A DNA stretch of 64,000 nt from Eucommia ulmoides (GCA_016647705.1 CM028333.1:7886616-7950615); one strand, 5' to 3'. Positions 1-15,985 are shown, counted from the stretch's first letter. The notes: generated by a model from the sequence alone, not told the origin. Translations and numbers: made by a program.

Positions 1-540
1 GCAGATTTCAGACAATTCGGAGATATGTGGCCCATCTCATGACAACGGAAACATATTGGGCCTCTCATGGGACAATCCCTAGTGAAATGATCCGGTGATC
101 CACGTTGATAGCATACAGGTATCCCGACTTGACTAACTATCTGGCTCTTTCTTTGTTGTTGTTGGCCGACACTCTATTCGGATACATTCTGTTGTCGCCC
201 AGAGTATGATTGTTGTGAACCTCGGCTCCTAGCTAATTGGTCGGTTGTTGGGGCCCGAACAAATGGAGGTCGAGCTACAACTCCTCCAGAAATACCACCT
301 GGATATCTATTAGGTGACTCAAATCTACTTTTTTTGTACTGCTCGTGGTTCTCGGCGGCTTCCTGTACATCTTTTTCTATTAATTTTGCCGTGTTTACCA
401 ATTTCGCATAACCTTTGGTCTGCCTGCCTGCCTGTCAGTCTGGAACGTATTTCTAGATCAAGTCCTTTCTGGAATACACCAGTCCCAAATATTCACAACA
501 AAATCGCAAAAAGAAGAACCTTTCACGATTTTTACTTGTC
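1..540 (-). pseudogene. Ty3/gypsy gag fragment with two zinc knuckles
   Basis: Minus-strand remnant of the Gag nucleocapsid region of a Ty3/gypsy retrotransposon; Gag packages element RNA in cytoplasmic particles. One frame runs from about position 401 to the left edge with a single TAG (174-176). It ends in two CCHC knuckles. The second (12-53) is intact, with spacing C-X2-C-X4-H-X4-C. The first, just upstream (72-113), has lost its second Cys (now Arg) and the Gly before His (now Asp). A Gln-rich linker precedes the knuckles. Between 400 and 540 a related frame continues after a frameshift. Protease and polymerase would lie off the left edge. The gag joins directly to LTR-like DNA at about 540-558, so its N-terminus and primer-binding site are missing. 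Confidence 0.75.
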
Positions 541-557
541 CATCTAATCCTAAAAAA

Positions 558-1609
558 CGACCTCACCTCCTGACTCTACCTAGTGCCAATAGTAGACCCG
601 TTCTTAGTTGCGGCACCTGAAACCAAATATTTTATCGAAGTACTGTCTTTATAATATAAAAATATTTTATGAATCAAACATGATTATCAAATACCACTTT
701 TTCAAATATAATATAATATAACCACACACCAAGCTGGAATAAAATTTAACTTCTATCATCGCAATAAAATCATGTATTTAAATCAACTAATCTAAACATT
801 TCGACATATAATAAAATATCGCACCCCTATTTTCCTATGAGCCAGATGATCGTTTTACCTCACGATCGGGAGTTACGACGGTACCGTAACCTGTACAACT
901 GTGTCATCTAAGGTGGCTATCAGTGTCAGAGCCATTTAATATCCCCAATGGTAGGGGCAGTCACCTACAGGATTTACACTCCGATAGGTCAATATATATC
1001 CACCTTGCAGGACTTGCCTGACAGGTAATAATAAATATCCACCCTACAAGACTTGGCTGACAGGTAACAACAAATGTCTACCATGTAGGACTTTCCTGAC
1101 AGGTAACAACATATTCACATCACACAGGACATGCTCCCTTGATGAGAAAACAACTATAGCATAGTCGGATAATAAAAATCACTTTCCACGTTTAAACATT
1201 TACTTGATCTGTATAACGTTATAAAATAATCAATTTTAATAAACTCCATTTTTTACATTTTAATACCAAAATTTAATTTGAAAATTTACATAGAAGACAG
1301 TATACTCACCTTGATTTTTGCACTACAAAAACACTGTCGCCGAAATACTACGTGGGCGGCGTCGCCTGTGAACCTAACAACCAAAGGGCCTAAACTAAGA
1401 CTTTATTTAAAATAAATCTACTATACAATGGGTGACCCTAAAATGCACAAATTTCCATTCCCAAATTTTTAAAGTCATATTTTAAATAACATATTAACTT
1501 CTAAATTTTTTAAAATAAATATTAAATAACTCAATGTACCCAGCTATTTTTTTTAAATGTTCTAAAATGTAACTAAAAAATTATGCACATGCAAAAGTTG
1601 GGTCTTACA
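558..1609 (-). repeat. Partial gypsy LTR, antisense
   Basis: This segment matches the solo LTR at 47776-48893 in the same order: the 'two-copy dinucleotide' promoter area, the CACGATCGGGAGTTACGACGG block near 861, and the repeated 'CAGGACTTGCCTGACAGGTAA' type units at about 1005-1125. It ends in GGTCTTACA (about 1601-1609), the reverse of an LTR start TGTAAGACC. About 235 bases of the opposite LTR end, present in the solo copy, are absent, so the LTR was truncated where it joins gag. Same orientation as the gag at 1-540. Confidence 0.7.
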
Positions 1610-1703
1610 ATATATTCTAAAACTACTTAAAAAAATCTTAAATTAAATATTCGTAATTATGCTTGTGGTTACATAATTTTTTTTAAATTATTTTTATATT
1701 TTA

Positions 1704-1792
<89 letters not shown>

Positions 1793-3290
1793 CCGAATAG
1801 TATTACTTTTAAGTATGCAATACAAAAATGGGTGGACTAATTTTAAAAATTTTTAAGTTCAATTTGTGAATTTACTTTGTGTATAAAATTATTGTACAAA
1901 AAAACTTGTCTATATGATGACATATACATTATTACTATAATATATAGAAATATTAACTTCATTTCTTTTAAGAAATAAAAAAGTGAATTTATAGTTTAAT
2001 TTTTTATGAATAAATTTATGATTTTAATTATAGATATGAATGATAAAAGGAAAAAAAAAAAAAAAAATTTAACTTTAATAATTAGAGCCACACATATATA
2101 ATATTCATATAATATATATAAATAGATCAAAAAGTTGATCTTTAGTTTTTACAAATTTAGAGGATAAATATGTAATTTTACATATCAAAATGAATAGTGA
2201 AAGAAACTTTCATTTATACAATAGAAATTAGGTTAAGAGCGTGCGTGAGGCACGTACCCGTTATCTCTTTTGTTTGACATTTTATAACCTTTTACACTAT
2301 TTAATCAATAAAATCCTCAATAGAAATATGTATCTTAATTTAAAAAGAACAAATCAATGAAGAAATATGATATAAAAAAATCACTTATAATTTTAAATGT
2401 TGAAACTTGTTTAAAACAATTAATAGAAGTCACTTAGTGTAAAGAAATGTCATGGTTATAGTTGCCTTAAAAATTTGGAAGTAAGTTGAATACAAGTATT
2501 ACGTTCTAGATTGATAAGGAAAAATAGTTTAAGTAGAATTATAATTCTACTAATAATAAACATATGTGCATGTCATGATCAAAAGATTAAGAATACTTCC
2601 ATAAATAAGGCATGTGAGTATGAAGTTGTTTACGATACATGCCCTTGCATATATACAAGGCTAGAATGTATTCAATAAACGGATTTTCAAAATTCGTTTT
2701 TATCATTTCTCTATAAATATGAGTGTGTATATGCAATTTTAGTATTTAGTTTTTAAAATTATAATTATTATGTAAAGAACTCAAAACTTGTGTGTACAAC
2801 TACTGGCTACCATGTACTTTGCCTTAGCGATGGATAAGAAAATTGAGTTTTGTTTCTTGCTCGGCCAAAAAGGATTGCATAACCTAAAAAGTGATACGAG
2901 TCACTTGTGCTAGCTTTTACAATCAACTTTGCATCCGACAAAGTTAGCATAGGAATAACAAAGCAATACTAAAATTACTTCTCATTGAATACCGTAATCT
3001 TAAGTCACTTGAGTCTATCGGGTATCTGAATATACTTTTAAAATTAATTAAATGAGACAACTTATGATAAGATTAAAATGAATCACATAAGTATATAAGG
3101 AACATTATATCTGGCCTATTGTAATATAAAGTAAGTTGTCTATCATACCTCAATAGGCTTTTTTTGCTAACGCTCAACAGATTATGGATGTTGTTATCCA
3201 TGTTTTATATCCCTTTTTATTTTTGAACCAATTTTCTTAACTCTTTTACATACTTTAACTTGGTTAATAAAAAATTTCGCTTTATTTAAT
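1610..3290. other. AT-rich non-coding stretch
   Basis: No reading frame or structural RNA was recognised. It holds an (AT)n microsatellite (about 1708-1791), an A run near 2050-2067, and short AT-rich spacers. A G+C-richer patch near 2237-2263 resembles MITE ends, but I could not define boundaries. Confidence 0.5.
1708..1791. repeat. (AT)n microsatellite
   Basis: About 42 uninterrupted AT dinucleotides between two T/A-rich flanks. Length is prone to polymerase slippage and assembly error. Confidence 0.95.
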
Positions 3291-3294
3291 TGAT

Positions 3295-3575
3295 TTGAAA
3301 CCCAAGGAAAAAGTAAGTTCTCGAATCTTGATTATTTCTAACTCTTCCTACATAATCTTGAAAAACTTTTCGCATAAATTTTTATTAGTAAAACCAAATA
3401 TTACATCGTCAACGTATATTTTAACAAGAAAAAAAATTGTTTCTTTTATCTTAATAAATAAGGTTATATCCCTCAATCTACGTTTAATTTTTTTGCCAAG
3501 AAGATATCTATTTAGTCTTTCATACCAAGACCAAGGAACTAATTTAAGACCATATAGAACTTTAGTAAGTCATCC
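3295..3575 (-). pseudogene. Ty1/copia reverse transcriptase fragment
   Basis: Read on the minus strand, this gives the copia reverse transcriptase core. A 'YGLK' box near 3550-3565 is followed by a Trp-Tyr-Glu-Arg-Leu stretch. Further on come the catalytic YVDD (3404-3415) in the context IYVDDVIFG and then a Lys-rich helix. That box context is typical of Sire/Tork-type copia elements. Only about 90 residues remain. There is at least one in-frame stop (near 3340) and no integrase or RNase H on either side. It is an isolated fragment, opposite in strand to the copia relic at 4204-5160 and so probably from a different insertion. Confidence 0.75.
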
Positions 3576-4200
3576 TTATCAATTGTTGAATCATCTGCCA
3601 CACCAGCTTTGACTCAGCCGCCATGCTAACGCCACTTGACATTCATGCCAGCTCCACCTCTTCGCCACATCAGCAAATACATCAAGTTTACTTGTTGCAT
3701 CATCAACACATCATCTACCACGTCAGCACTCGCATCGTTACCATGTCAACAAAAACTCTACCTAGTTTTTTGCCATATCATTATCTTCTGTCCCTCAACC
3801 GCCACATTAGTAGGTGACATGTCACTATCTCTACCATGTGGTCTTCCTTGCTTTCGCCACGTCAACACCATTCATCTGTCACGTTGTCCTTAGTCACCCT
3901 TGTTGTTGACCAGTTTAGTGTTAGTTTTGGGTAGTTATGTTTAGCCAACTTACTTTTTTTTTCCCCACCGGTTCTTGAAGTTCTAAAAGTGGTTACTGAC
4001 TAATTTCAGCATTTTGAATCCATCCGTATCCTTGGTTTATTCAAACTCAGATCAGACATTATACTTATCCTTATATCATTAATCCGATTTATTTAGTGTT
4101 TTGATTTAAGGGCTCAACAATCGATTCTTTACAATCTTAGACCAGTTTTTGATAAACTCAGATCAGACAATATACTTCTCCTTATATCATTATCTTCTTT
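3576..4200. other. Non-coding, CCACGTCA-rich stretch with a direct repeat
   Basis: Between 3600 and 3900 the motif GCCACRTCAGC and close variants recur many times, giving spurious open frames rich in His and Ser. Further right, a ~40-bp segment beginning AAACTCAGATCAGACA occurs at about 4046 and again at about 4155, 109 bp apart. No gene was seen. Confidence 0.5.
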
Positions 4201-4203
4201 TTA

Positions 4204-5160
4204 TTGTATGTGCACGACATGATTATTATAGGGGATGATTTGTGCAGCATATTCGAACTCAAAAATTTTCTCAGTGGTAAACTCGAGATGAAAGTTCTTG
4301 GCATGCTCACCTATTTTCTTGGCCTGTCTCATCTGGCTCAGATAAATATTTTCTATCTCAAGCCAAATATGTCTCTGATCTCATTTCCAAGATTGACATC
4401 ACTGACTCCATCATTACTGTCAACACTCATTTGGAGCCGAATATCATATTTGTTCCATTAGATGGTGCACCACTTCCTGATGTTACTCTCTATTCCCATC
4501 TGGTTGGAAGTTTGGTATATCTCACCGTTACTCATTCTGATATTGCCTATGCTGTCCATCAAGTCAACGAATTCCTTTTTCGCTCCTCAAACCACTTATT
4601 ACTAGGTTGTTCTTCGTATTCTTTGATATGTTAAAGGCATCTTGTTTCACTTGTTTTATTTTTCAACCCAGTCCACTCCCATCTTAAAGGCCTATTCCGA
4701 CGCCAATTAGGCTGGGGACCCTTTAGATAGACATTCTACTATTGGTTATTATTTTTTCTTGGGCGACTAACTCATTTCCTGTCGCAATAAGAAACATACC
4801 GGGGTTGCCTATTCCTGTATTGAAACTGAGTATCGTGTCATTGCTAATACAACACAAAAACTACATTGGTTTTGTTGGCTCTTCTCTAACACAAGAATCT
4901 CTTTCCCTACAACTAATGTTCTAAATTTTGACAACCGGAGTGCTATTTAAATCATGCACAATGAGTTTTTCTATGAGCACACCAAACATATCGAGATTGA
5001 TTGTCACTTCATTTATCATCACATTCTCTAGAATAATGTTAGTTTGCAATTCATCAATTTTGCCGATCAGACAACAAATACTTTCGGCAAGGCACATACA
5101 CATAGACACTTTCATACTCTGGTTTCCAAACTCAAGTTTACGTTTGGTTTACCGCATTGA
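4204..5160 (+). pseudogene. Ty1/copia RT-RNase H 3' end, decayed
   Basis: C-terminal part of a copia polyprotein of the Retrofit/Ale type. The frame opens at the RT active site, where the YVDD box reads YVHD, and continues through the thumb (a 'DLG'-like stretch with 'YFLGL'). The conserved LVGSLVYLT block lies at about 4498-4527. RNase H follows, with the TEYR block (about 4827-4838) and the final HTKHIEIDCHF block (about 4978-5012). Several frameshifts and stops break the frame, for example after 4461, 4634 and 4924, so it cannot make a working protein. The region from about 4731 onward is repeated at 7962-8400. Confidence 0.8.
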
Positions 5161-5162
5161 GT

Positions 5163-5400
5163 TTGATGATGGATATTAATATATGTATATGGATCTTGGC
5201 CCAGTAGGTTAAATCCTAATCCCAGTAGGGAAAGTAAAACCCAATCTTACTAGGAATACCCTAGTCACTATCTATGTATACACGCTTTGAATATATCTTT
5301 AATATTGTAATTTTAACACATATCAATACAATCGTCTCATTTTCTCTATTTATATATTTCCTTCTCAATTATTCTAATAGATATATTAACAATAAATGAA
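5163..5400 (+). repeat. Copia 3' LTR-like segment, copy 1
   Basis: Directly follows the RNase H end of the copia relic, where a 3' LTR belongs. It contains GTTAAATCCTAATCCCA-type sequence, a TATA-like stretch (near 5270), and a pyrimidine-rich end before AATAGATATATTAAC. The same segment recurs at about 8401-8640 with about 90% identity by eye. Exact LTR ends were not fixed. Confidence 0.6.
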
Positions 5401-5419
5401 TAAATAATAATAATAATAA

Positions 5420-7400
5420 GGGTTTTTTATTATTTAGACATTTTTCAGCTTTCTCTCTCCTCATTCAACCTATTTTTTAAAAAAATTATTTTTTAAACCT
5501 TTTTCTAAATATTCTTAGAAAAAAATAATTTTCAAAAAAGAAAAAAATTGAATAGACAATTATACCCCCTTATATATATGAAACCCTAAATTGAGATTTT
5601 CATTTCAATCCATCTTTATCCCATAGCTGCCCAATCCAACAGCCGTCCGATCCTACAACCGTCTATTGAAGCTCTCTCTCAATCGCCAAACGACCGCCAA
5701 CCACTGTTGTAAACCACTGGCACGCCTATTTAGATTGCCATTGCCTATGCCTCCACGACCGCCGCCGCCGCCTAACGAGAACCGTTAAACACCGTCGCTC
5801 TTGCAGACAAAGACGAAGAACAATTCACTTTTTGAATCTTTATAATCGATTTTATTGGTTAGTTTTCATCTGTTGAGCTTTGAATTTGAGATCATCTGTA
5901 AACAAACTTGATCCTGAGGCTTTCATTTGGAGTTATTTGAAATTCTTTAGTTCATCGAAATCCGCGTTGAAGCGAGTTTTTGAAGATATGAAATATGTGT
6001 TTCTTGTCTGCGATAAACGGCTTCTGAAGTCAAGTTTCTGAGTTCATGTTTGAATTCACCAAATCGATCATCGTCTTTGTCTGCAGGCGCAGCGGAGCTT
6101 GGCGGCAATCGTTCGGTGGCGGCGGTTGTTCGGATGTGTGGTATCAGATCTCTATTTTGTGGTTTCGATTCATAGTATTTTCGTTTGCCGATTTATCGAA
6201 ATTTAGGTCTGATTTTGTGTAGATCTATCTTCTATGGTGCTTGATTTCGTCGTCCGCTCGTTCGTTTTCATCTCTTTTTTTTTCCTCCTTTCCTTGTTCG
6301 CATATTTTTCAAGGGCTTCGACAACCATTATTTCCAACGGCTACGTTGCCACCGGCCATCGTGGTCGATCGTTGCAAAAAAAATGAACATTCACAAACCA
6401 CATTCAAGATCTATGAATATTTATATAATTTTCTATTGATTTATGTGTAATTTTTTGTTGATTTTGTGATTTGTGTGAACTTTTATTATAATGAATGTTC
6501 ATATCATATTGATTGTGTTAATTTTTTGTTGATTTATGTGAAGTTTTTGTTATCTTGATTTTTTTTTTGTTGATTTGTATTTTGTCTATGAATATTTCAT
6601 ATGAATTGCGTGAGGTTTTTGGCATGAGTTTTGTTCATGCGAATGTTCTTTGGCTTCACTCATGCCGTTTCACCACTGCTGTCATCATTGGCCGCTAGAG
6701 TTCACCGACGGCAATGACGAACCTCTTGTTGATCAATTTTGTGTTTGTGAATGTTTATGTGGTTAGGTTTTATTTTTTGTTGAATATTCATTATTTGATT
6801 TTGGATGTTACAGTTGTGATTTTAATGGAGTTTGATTTATTAATTGCAATTGTGATTGTTTGATCATTTTGTTGTGTGAATGTTCTTATTAATGTATTTT
6901 GGTGAATCTTCATATCGTAGTATTTTTGGTGTTTTGGCATTGATGTGTTTTTGGTAAAAGTATGAACATTTACAGTAATACAATTAGTATAAATATGTAT
7001 TAAATATTGAAAAAAAAATAAAAAAAAATATGAATGTTCATGTCGTTGGAAAGAGGATTTTCGTAGATTAATTTTAAAAAGACATGAACATTCATAAACC
7101 AGCGAAAAGTTGCCTAAGAAAATTGAAATTCATATAGTCGGAAAAAAGATTTTTCATAGATTAATTTGGTATATATATATTTTTTAATTTCTATCAATGG
7201 TGAATAGCATGAGATGATTTTGATGATTTGGCCCTTACATTTTTTAACAGAATGTCATAAATTGTAAATATAACACAAATAAGAGACAATGACCAGAAAC
7301 TAAACTCTAAGAAGGTTATGGGGACCAAAAACTTAATGTAGGCATGTGGAGGATCATTTTCTTAACACACTCTCTTATAAGGACCAAATAATAAAATCCC
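5420..7400. mobile_element. Non-autonomous MULE inserted in an AAT microsatellite
   Basis: The ends are inverted: GGGTTTTTTATTATTTAGAC on the left, and the reverse of the right end reads GGGATTTTATTATTTGGTCC. The element splits an AAT repeat, with AATAATAA on both sides, so the exact target-duplication length cannot be read. The duplicate locus near 8640-8680 has the AAT repeat without the element. The same termini occur on the element at 49800-51039. No transposase was found. The interior (about 5590-6400) is gene-like: CT-rich, with GCCGCC runs and the inverted pair TGCAGACAAAGACGA / TCGTCTTTGTCTGCA near 5804 and 6071. The right half is AT-rich with many TGAATGTTCAT motifs. Confidence 0.7.
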
Positions 7401-7409
7401 AATAATAAT

Positions 7410-7952
7410 AATAATAATTAAAAAAAAAAAAAAAAAGTAGGTCGCTTAACCTCAAATTAATTGTGATCGTGCTTATCAAGTAGATTGGAATTAATGATCC
7501 TATTACACATGGAAATCCACGAGTAATGCTTATGTTAATTAAGTTTTACATTTAGTCAATTCTGGTATATATAGTATTATATATGCCACATTGCACCATT
7601 TTAGGCACTCGTGTTTGTTCTTTTTCTTTTGTTTAAGCATTGTCAATTCACGTATAAATCGATTATTTCAACTTATTATTTATTTATTTTTTTTGGGTAA
7701 AAGATGGTTGGCTACTTATGAAACTTTGAATCTCGTGGTGGTATATAGAGGTTTTTGCACTTTGCAATTTTTGAGAAATCTCACTTTAACCGTGATACTT
7801 TTAATTTGAATATATTAAATACTGAAATATTCAAATCGTGTTAAGTCAGTTTAAATTGATAATACGAAATCATCCAAATAGGTGAATTCCATCTTAAGAA
7901 ATGACTGAAGGACTGACTTGACACAATCTAAATACTGCAGGGTTTAATGTGG
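7410..7952 (+). repeat. Duplicated block X, copy 1
   Basis: Matches 8670-9210 nearly base for base. It starts in an A/AAT run, contains no convincing gene, and ends inside the left part of the foldback MITE that is complete only in copy 2. Confidence 0.75.
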
Positions 7953-7961
7953 GCCAACATA

Positions 7962-8400
7962 TTCTACTATTGGTTATTATTTTTTCTTAGGCGACTTACT
8001 CATTTCCTAGCGTAATAAGAAACAGATTGGGGTTGCCTGTTCCAGTATTGAAACTGAGTATCGTGTCATTGCTAATACAACATAAAAATTGCATTGATTT
8101 TATTGGCTTCTCTCTGACGTGAGAATTTTTTTCCCTAGAACTAATGTTCTAAATTTTGACAACCGGAGTGCTATTTAAATCGTGTGCAATGAGTTTTTCT
8201 ATGAGCACACCAAACACATCGATATTCGATATTGATTGTCACTTTATTTGTCATCACATTTTTCAGAATAATGTTTGTTTGCAATTAATTAGTTCTGCCG
8301 ATCAGACAACAAATATTTTCAGCAAGCAACATACACACAGACACTTTCACACTTTGATTTCCAAACTTAAGTTTACGTCTGGTTTACCACATTGAGCTTG
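7962..8400 (+). pseudogene. Ty1/copia RNase H fragment, second copy
   Basis: Repeats the RNase H part of 4731-5160, including the TEYR and HTKHI blocks. It carries its own stops and a duplicated GATATTCGATATTGATTG stretch near 8219. Not functional. Confidence 0.75.
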
Positions 8401-8640
8401 AGGATGGATATTAATATATGTATATGAACATTGATCCAGTAGGTTAAATCCTAATCCCACTAAGGAAAGCAAAATCCATTCCCACTAGGAATACCTTAGT
8501 CACTATCTATATATACACTCTTTAAATATATCTCTAATATTGTAACTTTAATATATATCAATACAATTGTCTCGTTTTCTCTCTCTCTATATTTCCTTCT
8601 CAATTATTCTAATAGATATATTAACTATAAATGAATAAAT
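8401..8640 (+). repeat. Copia 3' LTR-like segment, copy 2
   Basis: Counterpart of 5163-5400, with the same order of motifs and the same AATAGATATATTAAC end before an AAT/AAAT-rich run. Confidence 0.6.
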
Positions 8641-8997
8641 AAAATATACTACTAATAATAATAATAATAAAAATAAAAAAGTGGGCCACTTAACCTCAAA
8701 TTAATTGTGATCGTGCTTATCAAGTAGATTGGAATTAATGATCCTAGTACACATGGAAATCCACGAGTAATGTTTATGTTAATTAAGTTTTACATTTAGT
8801 CAATTCTGGTATATATAGGATTATATATGCCACATTGCACCATTTTAAGCACTCATGTTTGTTCTTTTTCTTTTGTTTAAGCATTGTCAATTCACGTATA
8901 AATCGATTATTTCAACTTATTATTATTATTATTATTATTGTTTTGGGTAAAAGATGGTTGGCTACTTATGAAACTTTTAATCTCGTGGTGGTATATA

Positions 8998-9280
8998 GAG
9001 GTTTTTGCACTTTGCAATCCTGAAGTTTTTGAGAAATCTCACTTTAATCCTACTACTTTTAATTTGACTATATTAAACCTTAAAATATCTAAATCGTGTT
9101 AAGTTAGTTCAAATTGGTAGTACGAAATAATCCAAGTAGGTGAATTCCATCATAAGAAATGACTGAAGAACTGACTTGATACAATCTGAATAGTGTAGGG
9201 TTTAATGTGTTGAAATTAAAAGTGAAGAGGCTAAAGTGGAATTTTTCTGGAACTTCAAGGGTACAAAGTGTAAAAAACTA
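8998..9280. mobile_element. MULE-type foldback MITE (283 bp)
   Basis: Left end GAGGTTTTTGCACTTTG and the reverse of the right end TAGTTTTTTACACTTTG pair with each other, and the arms continue for about 50 bases ('CACTTTA.CC' blocks). A perfect 9-bp target duplication, TGGTATATA, lies at 8989-8997 and 9281-9289. Nine bases is the Mutator-superfamily signature. No coding capacity. A truncated copy ends at about 7952 in the first duplication unit. Confidence 0.8.
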
Positions 9281-9289
9281 TGGTATATA

Positions 9290-10155
9290 TTTATGTTCAC
9301 TAATATTCCTGTCATTGCTTAAAGAAATGAAATCAAGAAGCAGATATGGTTAATCAATGCTTGTATAAGATTCAAATAAATCCATTAATATAGTTTTACA
9401 TTTGAATTAACATATACACATTCATGTTTACTAATACTAATTTTGAATTATGAAAAAGAATGAATTTGTTCATTCAATTTTTTTACCAAATTAATACTGG
9501 ATTTGAACTCAAAATTTAATGCTAATTACTAGTCTTTTTTTTTTCCCTTCCAGATTCATAATTTGAATTTGTAAATTTTAATAATATGAAATTGACGATA
9601 TGAGATCAAATTAATTAGTGAAATATCCTCGTGGTCCAAAGCTACTCACGAAGAATGTGTCTGTAAGAATTCTTAAACCGAGGGTTTGGATCTGAGATAT
9701 GAATGACTTCTGATTCAAATCTATATAGAATTTAAACTTACATGTACCCCTCTATGCCCTGGGTATTTATAGATCTTCACTTTGTTAGAAAAAATGGAGA
9801 GAGAGCACCTGATAACGAATCCATTAATATAACATGTTCGGATCATGAGATTTTACATGTGAATAATGTGACTCTCTAATGACCATTCTAATCCGGCTAA
9901 ACTCCAAACCCAGATTTTTGCGGGTATGATCTATCCTTGATTCATGGGTGAACTTCCAACTTGGGTTTAGCCCATTGGTAACTCAATTACAAGGCGCAAG
10001 ACCAAATAACCCCTAATCAGACATTATTATTATTTTTTTGCCAAATTAATTAATGGGATTATACAGTGCAACTCAGAAGTCAAAACTATCAAAAAAAAAA
10101 AAACTTTGATTATAATACAATACACGTAAACTCATCGGCATGGTGTATATTTTAG
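9290..10155. other. Non-coding spacer with a possible antisense LTR piece
   Basis: AT-rich. From about 9640 to 10015 the sequence looks like the antisense of an LTR promoter end: the reverse strand has CTATAAATACCCAGGG (about 9759-9774) followed by a leader, as in the LTR at the right edge of the window. No boundaries or duplications could be set, so this assignment is weak. Confidence 0.35.
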
Positions 10156-10158
10156 CAC

Positions 10159-10164
10159 CACGTG
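10159..10164 (+). promoter_or_regulatory. G-box core (CACGTG) upstream of GAPDH
   Basis: CACGTG in the context CCACGTGA lies about 200 bp before the ATG. G-boxes bind plant bZIP and bHLH factors and are frequent in sugar-, light- and stress-responsive promoters. Function here is inferred from position only. Confidence 0.45.
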
Positions 10165-10234
10165 AGTAATACCACCCGTTATATTATTAATTTTTTAAAT
10201 TTTTCCCTCCAATTAGTAAACCATCCAAACTGGC

Positions 10235-10244
10235 CTTTAAATAG
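10235..10244 (+). promoter_or_regulatory. Probable TATA box of the GAPDH gene
   Basis: CTTTAAATAG lies 117-126 bp before the ATG, upstream of a CT-rich leader. A start near 10265-10275 would give a leader of about 90 bp. Confidence 0.55.
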
Positions 10245-10326
10245 AGCTCTAATCCACCCTTCTCCTCTCCTCACTCACACTCGTTTCTTCTCTTCAGTCT
10301 CCCTCTGACGTTTCCCTTCATTACTT

Positions 10327-10354
10327 TCTCTCTCCTGTCTCTCTCTCTCTCTCT
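10327..10354 (+). repeat. CT-rich leader with (CT)n
   Basis: The pyrimidine tract TCTCTCTCCTG followed by about nine CT units sits just before the GAPDH start. Such CT tracts are common in plant 5' leaders and core promoters. Confidence 0.8.
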
Positions 10355-10360
10355 AACCTA

Positions 10361-15385
<5,025 letters not shown>

Positions 15386-15409
15386 CTTAATTTATATTTA
15401 TAATAAGAC

Positions 15410-15533
15410 GTGTAATCTTCATGGTTGAATAAAACAGTGTCCTATGTAAAGGCTTTTCCTATGTAATAATGTTGATGTACTATATAAAAAGTGTAATCTG
15501 CGTGGTTGAATAAAAAAGAATCCTATGTATTGG
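15410..15533 (+). terminator. GAPDH 3' UTR with two duplicated poly(A) signals
   Basis: Two AATAAA hexamers lie at 15428-15433 and 15509-15514, each inside a ~40-bp unit GTGTAATCTNCNTGGTTGAA... that is repeated 81 bp apart (15410 and 15491). Either could direct cleavage, so two mRNA ends are possible. Confidence 0.6.
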
Positions 15534-15985
15534 GATTTACTCTATAACTACTGTAATAATAGAAAAATGTTGATGTTACTGAATTATTTGGCGCTTGGTT
15601 TGTGTTTCTATTTTAGTGATTTTATTTTAGTGATTTTGTTATGTAGTATTACCAAAATAAAAATATATTCGATAATTACCATTATCTTGAAATTCTTTCT
15701 TTTAAGAGAACAAAATAAGAAACATATTTAGTTGCGACATTTGTTTTTTCATTTTTATTTAAATGTATGGTGGACGGCGTGGTGGTGGTGGCGGCCAGAG
15801 GGATGACAGTGGGAATAGTTTTGTAAGAGTGAATAGGAATCACTATTATTTTTTTATTTCTCATATTTTTAAGGAATTTAGAAAATACTTACTCTTAAAA
15901 TTTTGGGAAGTTTTCTTTTTATTAATCCCAATTTTTGAGAGCGGGAACAAAAACTAGGGAACAGAAACAGTAACCAATGAGGGCC
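15534..15985. other. Intergenic spacer
   Basis: AT-rich, with one GGTGGTGGTGGC patch near 15780. No gene was recognised. Confidence 0.5.

Larger units (their letters stand above)
4731..7952 (+). repeat. Tandem duplication, first copy (interrupted by MULE)
   Basis: The stretch from ACATTCTACTATTGG (4731) through copia RNase H, LTR, an AAT microsatellite and the 7410-7952 block is repeated in the same order at 7962-9210. Without the MULE at 5420-7400 this copy is about 1.24 kb, close to the 1.25 kb of the second copy. The junction (about 7952-7965) joins the end of one unit, GGTTTAATGTG, to the copia RNase H start of the next. Confidence 0.75.
7962..9210 (+). repeat. Tandem duplication, second copy
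   Basis: Second copy of the ~1.25-kb unit: copia RNase H end, LTR-like segment, AAT microsatellite, block X. Identity to copy 1 is high by eye, about 90%. It lacks the MULE present in copy 1, so it preserves the pre-insertion site. Confidence 0.75.

Noticed and set aside
3295..3612. Plus-strand gene of 105 residues
   Set aside because: The minus strand of the same DNA reads as copia reverse transcriptase with YVDD, so the plus frame is a shadow.
6241..6450. Small protein gene in the MULE
   Set aside because: No recognisable domain, no initiation context support, and it lies in AT-rich element interior.
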